Shown in pieces: positions 1 to 8,083 of a stretch of 21,636 nt of DNA (position 1 is the stretch's first letter; each line of letters begins with the position of its first letter). The stretch lies in assembly GCA_003599475.1 (NCBI GenBank), contig QZKK01000267.1, forward strand, positions 1 to 21,636. Reading direction: 5' to 3'. Source of the stretch: Desulfobacteraceae bacterium (GTDB taxonomy: Bacteria; Desulfobacterota; Desulfobacteria; Desulfobacterales; SURF-15). The notes beneath the pieces were generated by a model. The model saw only the letters and a list, made by a program, of their open reading frames with translations. It searched no databases and was not told the DNA's origin. The position numbers were made by a program, and so were the translations under genes.

Positions 1-1
1 C

Positions 2-562
2 CAGTTCGACAAGATGAGCGATAAGCTGCCCGCAGATAAGCAGAAGCTTCTGATCTTCTACTGCGAGGGGTACACATGCAAGCTGAGCCACAAGTCGGCG
101 GCGAAAGCGATCGCTCTGGGATACAAAAACGTCCAAGTCTATTCCGCCGGCTACCCCGAATGGTCAAAGAGGATTGCCGCTTCGGAAAAGCCGGATGAGA
201 AACAGAGCACGGCTGCAGTCAAGGCGGGCAAAGAAGAAGGGAGCATCGATGTCGCAACCTTCGAAAAGATCGTTTCGGAGCGGCCGGAAACGATCATGCT
301 CATCGATGTCCGGGATTCGGATGAATTCAAGAAAGGGGCCATGAAGATGGCCGTAAACCTGCCGGTGGACGATCTGGAAAAAAAGATCCAAACGCTTCCC
401 ACCGGGAAACCGATCGTCTTTATCTGTACGACCGGGGCAAGAAGCGGGGAGTCCTACTATATGATCAAGGACAAGCGTCCTGAAATCAAGGAGGTCTACT
501 ACCTGGATGCCGAGGTGACCTTCAACGCGGACGGCTCCTATAAAATCACCAAAGCCAAATAA
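2..562 (+). CDS. Tandem rhodanese-domain protein, 5' end outside the window
   Basis: Sulfurtransferase-type protein with two rhodanese modules. The first ATG is at 14, but the frame stays open to the window edge. Only the second half of the first module is present, with active-site loop CEGYTC near residue 18, so the true start lies upstream and ATG 14 is internal. The second module runs from about residue 77 to 165, with the usual LIDVRDSDEF strand and an active-site loop CTTGARSG. Rhodaneses move sulfane sulfur through the loop cysteine, and both loops keep a cysteine, so activity is plausible. The substrate cannot be told. Whether the protein is exported cannot be judged without the N-terminus. 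The gene ends 8 bases before a strong terminator. Family call secure, role unknown. Confidence 0.9.
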   Translation, partial: QFDKMSDKLPADKQKLLIFYCEGYTCKLSHKSAAKAIALGYKNVQVYSAGYPEWSKRIAASEKPDEKQSTAAVKAGKEEGSIDVATFEKIVSERPETIMLIDVRDSDEFKKGAMKMAVNLPVDDLEKKIQTLPTGKPIVFICTTGARSGESYYMIKDKRPEIKEVYYLDAEVTFNADGSYKITKAK

Positions 563-570
563 AAAATTCG

Positions 571-610
571 GGGTTGGCCGATAAACCGTGCTTCGGCCAA
601 CCCTTTTTTT
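571..610. terminator. Bidirectional intrinsic terminator between convergent genes
   Basis: A perfect 10-bp GC-rich stem, GGGTTGGCCG at 571-580 and CGGCCAACCC at 594-603, has a 13-base loop. On the plus strand it is followed by seven T (604-610), stopping the rhodanese transcript. Read on the minus strand it is followed by a run of T (complement of 561-566), so it also ends the signalling operon arriving from the right. Confidence 0.92.
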
Positions 611-947
611 CAGTATCTTCCCTTTTCCTCGAAAACCGCATCCATCCATCCCATGGCGGCCATCATGTTCGGAAACCCCGTGGTGGTCAGCGCCAGCAGG
701 ATGGAATGGACGATATTATTGCCACTGGTGCATGAGGGGCCTCTTTAGAGCACTTCAAGTAACGAACCAGATTGTCGATTTTGACCGAATCATATGCCAT
801 GGCGATAACCTGCAGGCGGGAGCAGTCAAGCTTGTCGAGGGACTGCCGGGCAATGCGGAGATCGTCCGACAGATATGCATCATAATCGGATAGGCGGAGT
901 CCGTTGAAGCGCTTATCGGTCCAGACCGCTTGCAGCCTGCTCCTCAA
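610..947 (-). pseudogene. Frameshifted small gene of unrecognised family
   Basis: Two overlapping frames together look like one protein of about 107 residues. The first part starts at TTG 947, overlapping the TGA of the kinase gene upstream, and reads through a helix-like stretch to VRYLKCSK. It is then out of frame, and near 740-746 the sense continues in another frame as GPSCTSGNNIVHSILLAL and ends FEEKGRY at a stop at 612-610, directly before the shared terminator. The stop position and the protein-like character of both halves support a genuine gene with a one-base loss, real or a sequencing error. I do not recognise the family. It is the last gene of the kinase operon and was probably translated by coupling to it. 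Confidence 0.5.
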
Positions 948-2899
948 TTCGAATTTTCCGTTTTGCCGTAAATGGCTTTCAGCAGTTCGGCCGAGGAGGT
1001 GCTTTTATTTAAGAATACCTCAGCCCCCGCCTGCCGCATTGACTCGGCAAGCAGCTCATCCTCGTACATCGAAAGGCCGATGATGCGCACTTTGGGAAAT
1101 TCGTCCTTGATCCGGCGGGTAGCCTCCACCCCGTCCATCTCCGGCATGGCGACATCCATCACGATCACATCCGGCTTTACCTGCCGGGCTCTTTCCAGGG
1201 CTTCCCGCCCATTGTCTGCTTCGCCCACCACCAGGATGTCTGGCTGGTCGGCAATCATACTCATCAGCCCTTGGCGCATCACCTTGTGATCGTCGGTGAA
1301 CATCACACGAATGCCTTTCAGATCTGCGGAACCAGCGCGCCGGGCAGGCATGTGAGACTGTTTTTCGACTGCCGGAAATTGCAGCTCATCGGCTTTGGGG
1401 AGGCTTTTGGGAACCGTCAAAGTGAACCGGCTCCCCTTCCCGGGAGAGCTTTCGATCGAAAGATTTCCCCCGACATAGCGTGCGCGCTCACGGATTGTCA
1501 GCAGCCCGAACCCGGCTTTGGCGATAGAGGAATTCAGGATTTCCGGATTGAAGCCAATACCTTGATCGATGACAGAAAGAACGAGGTTCCCGTCGGAGCT
1601 CGAAAGTTCGACTCGGGCGCTTTTCGCCTTGGCGTGCTTGACGATGTTGAATAAAAGCTCCTGCGCGCAGCGGAATAGAAACACCTTCATGGATTCATTT
1701 TCAGCCTGCTTTTCCGCATCCGATTCCAGATGGACATCCAATCCGAACTGCTCGCTCGTCCGCTGCGCCACCCATCGCAGGGAATCAACCAGGCCCGAGT
1801 GCTGCAGCACCGCAGGACTCAGTTCGTGCGAGAGGCGGCGGGACTTTTCAATGGAATCCGATAGAAGCCGATCGACATTCTCAAGCATCGGTTCGGGGGG
1901 AAGACAGCGGCATGCCGTTTGAAGTTGGAACCGGGCGGAGGCTAAAATCTGCTGCAGATCATCGTGCAGCAGATACGCGAACCGCTGCCTTTCCCGCTCC
2001 TCAGCCTGGATCAGCTCAACCGCCAAGGTCTGAAGCTGCTTTGCCCGGGCCTCGGCGAGCTCGGTGCGCTCGGCCACCCGCTGCTCTAAGGTTTCATTCA
2101 ACTTAAGCAACGCCTCCTCGGCCCGCTTGCGCTCGACAATTTCCCTCTCCAGCTCTGTTCTGGAGGCAGTAATCTTTTTCAATCTGGCTGTCATCCGATT
2201 GAACTCGTCGGACAGCTCGCCCACTTCGTCTTTGTGCTTCACTGTAAGGACATGGTCAAGGTTTCCGGAACCGATGATCTTCGTTCCGGCCTGCAGGTAC
2301 GATATCGATTTCAATATGCGCTGGTTGGTTAATAGATAATTGGAGAAAAAATAGATACCAAAAATTCCTGCCAGGGCGAAAAGAAGCACGATCCTCTTCT
2401 CCCTTAATCGGTCTGCCTGGTCGCGAAACATCTGCGCTAACCGTAAAGCATCGAAGATCATTCCCTGGTTTTGAACCTCCATCCGGCTCCATGAAACCTG
2501 AAGGAATGCGATGTAAGTACCTTGATCCCGGGTTTGAAACCCGCTTTCAAGAGCGGATATAACGTCGGCAAAGACTTGATTCAGCCGCTGCTGATTTACC
2601 TTGATGTTCTCAGCCAGGGCCTGTTCCTCCTGGCTGTCTATCTTGAGCTTTGACAAATCAGCGGAAAGCGAAGAGAATTTACGCTCCCAGCGGGCGCGCT
2701 GCTGGCTTTCGTGGTAAAGGAGATAATCATTCGATAAAAATCCCAATTCTCTGGCGCAGCGCTCAATACCATTGGCAATATCGATATGCTTATTGATCCG
2801 CTCAACCTGGCGGTTGGTGACAAGCAGTAAGGCCGTAGCCACGACGAAGATGCTCCCGAAGAGCCCCATGCTTACAATAGACTGGGTTCTAATTTTCAT
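944..2899 (-). CDS. Membrane hybrid sensor histidine kinase (HisKA_3 type) with C-terminal receiver
   Basis: 651-residue inner-membrane sensor kinase. Order: TM1 about residues 9-28; a periplasmic, mostly helical region of about 140 residues that looks like a four-helix bundle; TM2 about 168-190; HAMP about 190-245; coiled coil to about 290; NarL-family dimerisation box with phospho-acceptor His312 in LLHDDLQQ; HATPase with Asn418 and the glycine boxes DQGIGF (445-450) and GFGLL (463-467); receiver at about 528-651 with acidic pocket Asp536/Asp537, phospho-Asp582 and Lys632. The receiver is NarL-like but has no DNA-binding helix-turn-helix, so output must pass to another protein or be internal control. 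The gene follows three binding-protein genes with a 14-base gap to the nearest, suggesting that those lipoproteins present a ligand to its periplasmic domain; this is inference. Confidence 0.92.
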   Translation of the reverse strand: MKIRTQSIVSMGLFGSIFVVATALLLVTNRQVERINKHIDIANGIERCARELGFLSNDYLLYHESQQRARWERKFSSLSADLSKLKIDSQEEQALAENIKVNQQRLNQVFADVISALESGFQTRDQGTYIAFLQVSWSRMEVQNQGMIFDALRLAQMFRDQADRLREKRIVLLFALAGIFGIYFFSNYLLTNQRILKSISYLQAGTKIIGSGNLDHVLTVKHKDEVGELSDEFNRMTARLKKITASRTELEREIVERKRAEEALLKLNETLEQRVAERTELAEARAKQLQTLAVELIQAEERERQRFAYLLHDDLQQILASARFQLQTACRCLPPEPMLENVDRLLSDSIEKSRRLSHELSPAVLQHSGLVDSLRWVAQRTSEQFGLDVHLESDAEKQAENESMKVFLFRCAQELLFNIVKHAKAKSARVELSSSDGNLVLSVIDQGIGFNPEILNSSIAKAGFGLLTIRERARYVGGNLSIESSPGKGSRFTLTVPKSLPKADELQFPAVEKQSHMPARRAGSADLKGIRVMFTDDHKVMRQGLMSMIADQPDILVVGEADNGREALERARQVKPDVIVMDVAMPEMDGVEATRRIKDEFPKVRIIGLSMYEDELLAESMRQAGAEVFLNKSTSSAELLKAIYGKTENSN

Positions 2900-2913
2900 A
2901 GCTCCTCCGAGCC

Positions 2914-3264
2914 TTAGCGGACAATATCCATTTCTCCAGGCTTTACCGCCTTAAGACCATCCGCATAATTATAATCCAGAAAATCAGGAACCTGTTTTTC
3001 AGTGGTGAGGTTGTTCTTTATTATCCACCGGGCCTCGTCTCTCATCGCGGCAATGAGCGATTGGTTACCCATGAAGAATTTCTTTTCATCGGCAACATAA
3101 ACAAGCGCCCAGGCTTCAGCAGGCAACATGCCAATCGTGATCGATTCGGTCTTTCCTGAAGAACCTTCCTTGCAGGACCACACGCCAAAAACCACGGACA
3201 GGATTCCAACGAATATCATTGCTGCCGGAATAAACCCTTTCGACTGCGAAAAGCTTTGTTTCAT
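2914..3264 (-). CDS. Internally deleted NMT1/SsuA-like binding lipoprotein
   Basis: About 116 residues from ATG 3264, which is preceded by GAGGAG overlapping the stop of the gene before; an ATG at 3285 lies in the ATGA overlap and is less likely. It has a lipoprotein signal ending GVWSC, the first strand and helix of a binding protein (ITIGMLPAE, ALVYVADEKKFF), and then jumps to the last 45 residues of the family (DEARWIIKNNLT to GEMDIVR). Compared with the full-length neighbour, roughly 225 residues, covering nearly both lobes, are missing with no change of frame. It cannot form the usual ligand cleft. It may be a decayed copy, or a minimal lipoprotein that kept only the conserved ends. Confidence 0.65.
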   Translation of the reverse strand: MKQSFSQSKGFIPAAMIFVGILSVVFGVWSCKEGSSGKTESITIGMLPAEAWALVYVADEKKFFMGNQSLIAAMRDEARWIIKNNLTTEKQVPDFLDYNYADGLKAVKPGEMDIVR

Positions 3265-3281
3265 TGTTTCTACACTACTCC

Positions 3282-4316
3282 TCACCGTATGATATTCACC
3301 GCGCCCGGCCTTACGGCGTTTAGCCCGTCTATGTAAATGTAGTCTGCGAAATCAGGCACGGTCTTTTCCGAGGTCAGGTTGTTCTTTATCATCCACCGCG
3401 CTTCGTCTTCCATGCTTACGATGAGCCCATTGTCAAGTGAGATCGAGAACCGTTGTTCCTTCCAGACCTCATTGATATAGGCATCTTCATACCGCAGCCG
3501 TTTCTTCACAATGGCTTTTGCTTCATCTGGGTGGCTCACCACGTAGTTCTCCGCTTGAATCAGTGACTTCAAGAGCCTGATGATCACCTCCGGGTGACTT
3601 GCCACCCAGGTCTCTGTGCCGATGATATTAAAATAGCCAAATTGCCCGCTTTGTGCCGGCCATATGACAGCGCTATCGCCCAGCTTCTGTTTAATCTTAC
3701 TGGCTTCAGACTGCAAGGCCGCTTCAAAGACAACTGCCGCATCCACGGTGCCCCTGAATAAAGCATCCACTGTTTCTGCTGGAGAGAAATTTGCAAGGGT
3801 CACCTGATCGATGCTCAAACCGTTAAGTTCCAGAAATCGACCCAGGTAGAATTCGGCGCTAGTCTGCCGGGGAAGCCCGATCCTCTTCCCCTTGAGGTCT
3901 GTAATGTTCCCGATCCCTCTGCTCTTCAGACCGACAACATATGTGTTCTGAAACTTGCTTATTGTGGCGATATTGCGGATATTTTCTTTTTTTAAGACGT
4001 TTCCTACAATAACGAACTCGGCGCAGGTCGCCAGATCCACCTCTCCCTTAAGGAGCGCATTGGTGGCCGCCGCCCCGGAAGCATAGTTCTTCAATGCCAA
4101 ATTAATACCGTTGGCGGCAAAAAATCCCCTGTCATCGGCGACATAGATAAGCGCCCGGGTTTCGAGCGGATTTTCCGCGATAGTAACTGTATCCACCTTT
4201 GCCGGGTAGTCGCCCTCGGTACAGGACCCTGAGGCAAATAGCATTCCAAACAAAATTACGAGAACCACTATTATCCGTGTCAATGCACCTGTTCGTTGAA
4301 TATGGCGCTTCAGCAT
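3282..4316 (-). CDS. NMT1/SsuA-like periplasmic substrate-binding lipoprotein
   Basis: 344 residues, normal length for the family. Signal peptide with a hydrophobic stretch at 13-28 and a lipobox ending at Cys32 (FASGSC). The two-lobed fold follows: VTIAENPLETRALIYVADDRGFF, the segment GAAATNALLKGEVDLA typical of nitrate/taurine/thiamine-precursor binding proteins, and LKGKRIGLPR. Such proteins normally deliver a small anion, amine or pyrimidine to an ABC permease, but no permease or ATPase gene is present here. With the sensor kinase in the same operon a ligand-sensing role is more likely than transport. Its stop overlaps the ATG of the next open frame as ATGA. The ligand cannot be predicted. 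Confidence 0.88.
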   Translation of the reverse strand: MLKRHIQRTGALTRIIVVLVILFGMLFASGSCTEGDYPAKVDTVTIAENPLETRALIYVADDRGFFAANGINLALKNYASGAAATNALLKGEVDLATCAEFVIVGNVLKKENIRNIATISKFQNTYVVGLKSRGIGNITDLKGKRIGLPRQTSAEFYLGRFLELNGLSIDQVTLANFSPAETVDALFRGTVDAAVVFEAALQSEASKIKQKLGDSAVIWPAQSGQFGYFNIIGTETWVASHPEVIIRLLKSLIQAENYVVSHPDEAKAIVKKRLRYEDAYINEVWKEQRFSISLDNGLIVSMEDEARWMIKNNLTSEKTVPDFADYIYIDGLNAVRPGAVNIIR

Positions 4317-4417
4317 GTTTTCTCTTTTCCGCCTTACGGCTGTTTAAAGCCTCCTCTGCCCCTGCATCATGCATGCGCGAATGGCAGCAGCCAAATCCTC
4401 GGATGGCCCGCCTTTCG

Positions 4418-4612
4418 TCAGTCTGTAGAGCCTTTGCCCTGGGCAAGATAGAGAAGGCTCGATTCGATGGATTGTACAGTTGCAATCGTGATCTGCTCAG
4501 GCGCAGCGCTCGCGCCGGCCTGGTTTAAGAGGACGACCCCAATTCCGATGATGAAAAGGATGCTCCAGAAATAAGGCCGCTTCTTTTCTGTTGCGTTCTT
4601 TTGGTTATTCAC
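4418..4612 (-). pseudogene. N-terminal stub of a third NMT1-like binding protein
   Basis: Reads from GTG 4612, preceded by AAAGAGGTGG at good spacing. The frame is open to 4708 but the extra residues look artificial. The 64 residues comprise a charged start, a hydrophobic stretch (SILFIIGIGVVLL), a likely signal peptidase I site after GASA, and the first strand of the family, ITIATVQSIESSLLYLAQGKG, where the frame hits a stop. It resembles the starts of the two downstream genes. No lipobox cysteine is seen. A short open stretch in another frame down to about 4340 (ending MMQGQRRL) is not recognisable. Best read as the remains of the first gene of the operon. Confidence 0.6.
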
Positions 4613-5072
4613 CGGTGCCACCTCTTTAGATGGAATTTTTTTCAGGATACTCTTGTTCGTTCGCTGGGTACGATCAGCCACAATGGCAAAGATCACCGAT
4701 AATGTCAATATTCAATAAATTCAGGTATTTTATGGTCAACAGGAATTTCAAAGCTTTTTTGGCTATCCAAAACAAGAAATGAATCATGCTGGGTTTTGGA
4801 GGGCTCTGAAGCGTCGGAAATCGACTGGTCAGTCCATATAAGAGATGGGAATCGATCGTGATTTCATGTTCTTTCGATTAACTATACCGATACGTCATCT
4901 GGAACGCTGGCAGGGTAAGGTCCCGTCCTACGTCTTCTGAAATTCAAGATAGCTCCAACAGATCGATGAACTTTTGATGAGTCGGGAGGTTCCGGGTGAA
5001 GAAATGGGACGCCAATTCCTGTCGGGTTTGTCAACCCAACCTACGGAATGCGGACTCCGCCCCTCTCGAACT
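4613..5072. other. Stretch without a recognisable gene, 5' of the signalling operon
   Basis: No frame of convincing composition was found. The minus strand near 4690-4750 is AT-rich and contains TTGACC and several A/T hexamers, so an operon promoter could lie there, but no pair with correct 16-18 base spacing stands out. The right part, towards 5072, lies downstream of the receiver remnant on the minus strand and shows no terminator-like stem. Confidence 0.4.
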
Positions 5073-5459
5073 TCACTCAGGGGTATAATCTGACCATAGT
5101 CGTCCCCCCCGGATTGCAGAAAGAAGCATATCGGTTGCGCCGTCCTTTGTGCAGTAGGCGGATGCCCCGGCTTCAAGCATTCGGGCGGCTTGGTCTTGTT
5201 TGTCATGCATCGACAGTCCAATGATCCGGGTATGGGGGAACTCCGCATGGATGATCCGGGTTGCCTCGATTCCGTCCAACCTGGGCATGCTGATGTCCAT
5301 TAGAATCACATCCGGTTGAAACTCGCGAGTCTTCTCGACCGCCTCCTGTCCATCGGCCGCCTCCCCCACCATTTCGACATCGGCATGCAGGTTCAACATG
5401 GTGAAAAGCCCCTGACGGACGACCGTGTGGTCGTCTGCAATAAGGACTCGAATTTTTCC
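5073..5459 (-). pseudogene. Receiver domain lacking a start codon, broken at 5459
   Basis: A NarL-type receiver domain. The family signal starts at 5459 (GKIRVLIADDH, acidic pair at 5435-5430), continues through the phospho-acceptor segment VILMDISMPRLDG, IIGLSMHD and YCTKD, and ends ...WSDYTPE at 5073. The first ATG (5399) lies about 20 residues inside the domain, after the essential acidic residues, and no ATG, GTG or TTG precedes the domain in frame. An ATT at 5453 behind GAGG is the only possible unusual start. It resembles the receiver of the kinase at 944-2899 ([15 protein letters not shown]) and, like it, carries no helix-turn-helix, so it may be the tail of a second hybrid kinase or a lone receiver that lost its start. 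It abuts a CapA fragment on the opposite strand. Confidence 0.72.
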
Positions 5460-5461
5460 TC

Positions 5462-5776
5462 GGAATTCTTTACGGCTGCGGCGATTTTTTAAACGATTAC
5501 GAAGGAATCGGCGGCCGCAAAAAATTCCGCGGTGATCTTTCCCTCATGTATTTTATCACCATGGATGCTGCAAGCGGCAGACTCACCGAGCTGAGCATGA
5601 CACCGACTCAAACCAGACGCTTCAGGGTAAACCGAGCATCCAGGAAAGACGCGCTCTGGATCAGAGACACTTTGAACCGGGAAGGGAAAAAATTCGGCAC
5701 CCAAGTGGAATTTGATCAGGATTTCCATCTGGTGCTTAGTTGGGACAAATCGTATTCCCATCGAACCACTGCCTGA
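5462..5776 (+). pseudogene. C-terminal fragment of a CapA-type (PGA_cap) protein
   Basis: About 104 residues match the end of CapA/poly-gamma-glutamate-synthesis family proteins: GILYGCGDFLNDYEGI, FRGDLSLMYF, then RRFRVNRAS, DTLNREGKKFGT and a final hydrophobic strand before the stop at 5776. These are the C-terminal signatures of a metallophosphatase-like enzyme usually above 350 residues, so about 70 percent of the protein, including the metal-binding part, is missing. The frame meets a stop at 5441-5443, and the family signal begins only at about 5462. An ATG at 5546 exists but is internal. The fragment starts within a few bases of where the receiver domain on the minus strand begins, marking a rearrangement point. 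Recognition is from memory of the family. Confidence 0.72.
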
Positions 5777-5883
5777 TCAATCCCCACCCCGAAAATACAA
5801 GCTTAAACCCATAGGCGCCGCGTTAGTTTTATCATACTGTGGAGGTACCGATACGATCGAAATCCTAAAGGACGAGAACGGCT

Positions 5884-6006
5884 ATGAAAAAGGGAATTCA
5901 GTTGCTGATAAAAATTTACCGGATAAAATTCCGAAAGGAGAACAAGGATTTCTATTCAGAAGACGATTACCGGGAGGCAGAAAGAAAATATATTAAATTC
6001 CGCTGA
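5884..6006 (+). CDS. Possible 40-residue basic protein
   Basis: ATG 5884 lies behind AAAGGACGAG, a usable ribosome site with somewhat long spacing. The product is lysine/arginine-rich with a hydrophobic start (IQLLIKIYRIKF) and an acidic-aromatic middle (FYSEDDYREAERKY), stopping at 6004-6006. The composition looks protein-like but the family is not recognised. It lies 107 bases after the CapA fragment in a region of gene remnants, so it could also be the front of a broken gene. Confidence 0.35.
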   Translation: MKKGIQLLIKIYRIKFRKENKDFYSEDDYREAERKYIKFR

Positions 6007-6262
6007 CGGGGGAATCCAGGACGGAGGTTTGATTCTCTCTTGCGGGCCTCAGCTGATGGGCGCCTTTGATTGCTCCAGGCTGGGCAGCTACAAAGCGTCT
6101 GGGATAGTAGATCTATCTACTGTATTTCCCATCTGAAAATACATGATTGACCCCATATCTGAGGATAGTCCTTGTTTGTCAGAGTCATAATGTACCTTCA
6201 GATCCATTCCGATTGCCACCCCCAAAATCGATTTCTTGAACCGCAAAAGTGAGGAGAAAGAA

Positions 6263-6403
6263 ATGAAAGAACCGACCATTTTTATTTCATGGGGACAGGT
6301 CCCGCGGGGGAGAGAAGACAAAGCATTCGAAATTTTCACCAAAGCGCATGAATTCTTGAAGAAAAAGAAGCAGGAAGGGAAAATCGTAGGTTGCGAACCA
6401 TAA
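6263..6403 (+). pseudogene. N-terminal stub of a YciI-like small protein
   Basis: ATG 6263 follows GAGGAGAAAGAA, a good ribosome site. The 46 residues start TIFISWGQVPRGREDKAFEIF and end GKIVGCEP at TAA 6401. The pattern (strand, GxxxRGRE, helix, EGxIxxxEP) recalls the beginning of YciI-like or DUF proteins of 100-130 residues in which the helix is followed by a second half that is absent here. No continuation in other frames is convincing. Read as a truncated gene; family assignment is tentative. Confidence 0.4.
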
Positions 6404-6602
6404 CAAAACCTATAGCCGGAATTTGAAAATGCAAGGGGTTCGATCTGATCCCTCGTTCTGCATGGGGGATGTGCGGCTTATGGCCCGAGGACCAACAGGG
6501 TATGTGGGGAGTGATGTTGGGCGGATGTGTTGGAAGTGCGGTTCGGGATCCGAGAACGGCCCACACCTGAACCGATTGCAGTCTCTCTGAGAGCCGTGCC
6601 GA

Positions 6603-7283
6603 TTATTTCTCTTTCTCCCTTTGCCTGATGAACCGCTTGATGTGTCCGAGACATTTTGTCACGTGGATGTTCTTGGGGCAGACATCCGTGCACCACCACA
6701 TGGTTCTGCAGCCCCAGATCCCGTCGTCATTGTCGATTTCGGCCAATCGGCTGCCGGTTGCCGTATCCCGGGAGTCTGCAATGTATCTGAAGGCGCGCAG
6801 CAGCGCAGCCGGACCGAGATAGTTTTCGTTGACCCGGTTGATGGGACAAGCCGCCGTGCACGAAGCGCACAGGATGCAGCGTAGCGCAGGTTCGAGAAAG
6901 TCCTGATTTTCGGCATCCTGCGCTCTTTCCGTATCGGGGGCTTCCTCATCGCTGATCGGATAAGGCCGGATCTTGCGGTGCTTTTCAAAAAATGGTCAGA
7001 TCCACGATCAGATCCTTTATGACCTTAAACAACGGCAGGGGCTCGATCACAAAGTTGTTTCCGGTCTTATAATCCTTGATCAGCTTCTGACAGGAAAGCT
7101 CGATCCGGCCGTTGATCAGCATGGCATCCGAGCCGCAGATGCCGTGGGGCGCAGGAATGACGGTAACTCAAGGAAGAGTCCTGCTCCCATCGGATCCGGT
7201 TGAGACAATCCAAAATCTTATCCGTACGCTCCGCCTCGACCGTGTATTCCTGCCACGGTTTTCATATAATCCTTACCTTTCAT
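6603..7283 (-). pseudogene. sdhB: Succinate dehydrogenase/fumarate reductase iron-sulfur subunit, frameshifted
   Basis: When frames are joined, about 225 residues of an SdhB/FrdB protein appear: QEYTVEAERTDKILDCLNRI, the [2Fe-2S] region SCAHGICGSDAM, FLEPALRCILCASCTAACP for a cubane cluster, and CRTMWWCTDVCPKNI for the remaining clusters, ending at TAA 6605-6603. The start is ATG 7283 behind the perfect AAGGAGGTGA. Three shifts are needed: one near 7245-7265 just after the start, one at the G run 7146-7149 (one base too many in CAHGICG), and one at the A run 6987-6992 (where LTIF meets EKHRK). All cluster cysteines are intact. It is either a fresh pseudogene or an intact gene with homopolymer errors. 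The normal partners, a flavoprotein and a membrane subunit, are not present here. Confidence 0.82.
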
Positions 7284-7286
7284 TCA

Positions 7287-7297
7287 GGTCACCTCCT
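7287..7297 (-). promoter_or_regulatory. Perfect Shine-Dalgarno of the sdhB-like gene
   Basis: The minus strand reads AAGGAGGTGA, fully complementary to the 3' end of 16S rRNA, about five bases before ATG 7283. It fixes the start of the iron-sulfur subunit gene even though the reading frame breaks soon after. Confidence 0.7.
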
Positions 7298-7381
7298 TCT
7301 CTTCATTTTTCGTGTTTTGGTAGTGGCACTCAGAGAATATCAAGATTTTGAAACGAAAATGATAAGTCAGCAGAATTTTTT

Positions 7382-7675
7382 TTACGGAAGTTCGGAGATG
7401 ATCCTCCGATATTCCTGCTCTTCAAACGCCTGAAGTGTTTCAGTGCTCACATTCCCTCTGGATGCAGTTGTTAGAACGATTTTCGCAACCGTCTGTGGGT
7501 CTGGTGCATCCAATACTGCCAAAAGATCGTAGCGCCCCATGGTCAGATAAAATCCTTCTACCTTTGCCCCCATGGATTGGCAAAGCTTCTTGAACGCATC
7601 GAGACGTTTCGGACTTTCTTTAATGTCGCCAATGCCCTTTTGTGTGTATTTGATCAGCGTAATGTACTTGGCCAT
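7382..7675 (-). CDS. GYD-domain protein
   Basis: 97 residues, the full length of GYD-family proteins, which form a ferredoxin-like alpha/beta fold and are usually of unknown function. Recognisable parts are YITLIKYTQKGI at the start, the KVEGFYLTMGRYDLLAVLDAPD core carrying the GRYD version of the family's namesake motif, and a C-terminal helix rich in Glu (LQAFEEQEYRRI). ATG 7675 is preceded by AAAAGGAGATAG, a good ribosome site. It stands alone, 408 bases after the next minus-strand gene upstream, so it probably has its own promoter. Confidence 0.88.
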   Translation of the reverse strand: MAKYITLIKYTQKGIGDIKESPKRLDAFKKLCQSMGAKVEGFYLTMGRYDLLAVLDAPDPQTVAKIVLTTASRGNVSTETLQAFEEQEYRRIISELP

Positions 7676-8083
7676 AATACTATCTCCTTTTTTATCAAAT
7701 TAGGAATACAGGCATAACCCCATAAAGGATTAAGTGATGAAACATTTATGACAGAATAATCGAACTCTTTCAGAAATTGTAGCGGGCATATTTTGCTTAA
7801 TCATCGAACTTCCTAAAGAGAAAGGCAGAGCCGTGACTCTGCCTTCCCTTCGTGAGTGCCATTTTCTTAGAATGGCCAGCAAAAGGCCAATTACATTTCA
7901 TCGGCCTCCATGTTTCTCCTCCTCAACCTCATAATTCCAGTGGGGCTGGATAAAATCAGGTCTTCTCAAGAATGCGGAAGAAAAATACAAAAAGAAATAA
8001 ATTCAAACCAGTAGATTCAAGCAAATAACCCTGTATATGTCACTAATTTTGATTTCAGCGGGATAATGATAAAAAAATAAAAA
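7676..8083. other. Gene-free stretch between the GYD gene and ndh
   Basis: Apart from the hairpin at 7822-7845 and a weak GGCC stem near 7874-7891, nothing is visible. A 12-codon minus-strand frame with a fair ribosome site near 7930 ends almost at once and is not taken as a gene. The part nearest the GYD gene is AT-rich and may hold its promoter. Confidence 0.4.
7822..7845 (-). terminator. Hairpin, possible terminator
   Basis: A perfect 9-bp stem, AAGGCAGAG and CTCTGCCTT, surrounds a six-base loop. On the minus strand it is followed by a T-rich but broken tail (TCTCTTTAGG). It lies 239 bases downstream of ndh, so it could be that gene's end signal or simply insulate the GYD gene. Confidence 0.4.

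Noticed and set aside
5489..5761. 90-codon minus-strand frame
   Set aside because: Antisense to the CapA fragment, whose plus-strand frame matches the family from 5462 to 5776.
6659..6988. 109-codon minus-strand frame
   Set aside because: Out-of-frame shadow of the iron-sulfur subunit remnant; Arg/Ser-rich with no cluster motif in this frame.
7895..7960. 12-codon minus-strand frame with a GAGGAGGAG ribosome site
   Set aside because: Too short to judge; ends almost at once and shows no leader-peptide pattern or adjacent attenuator.
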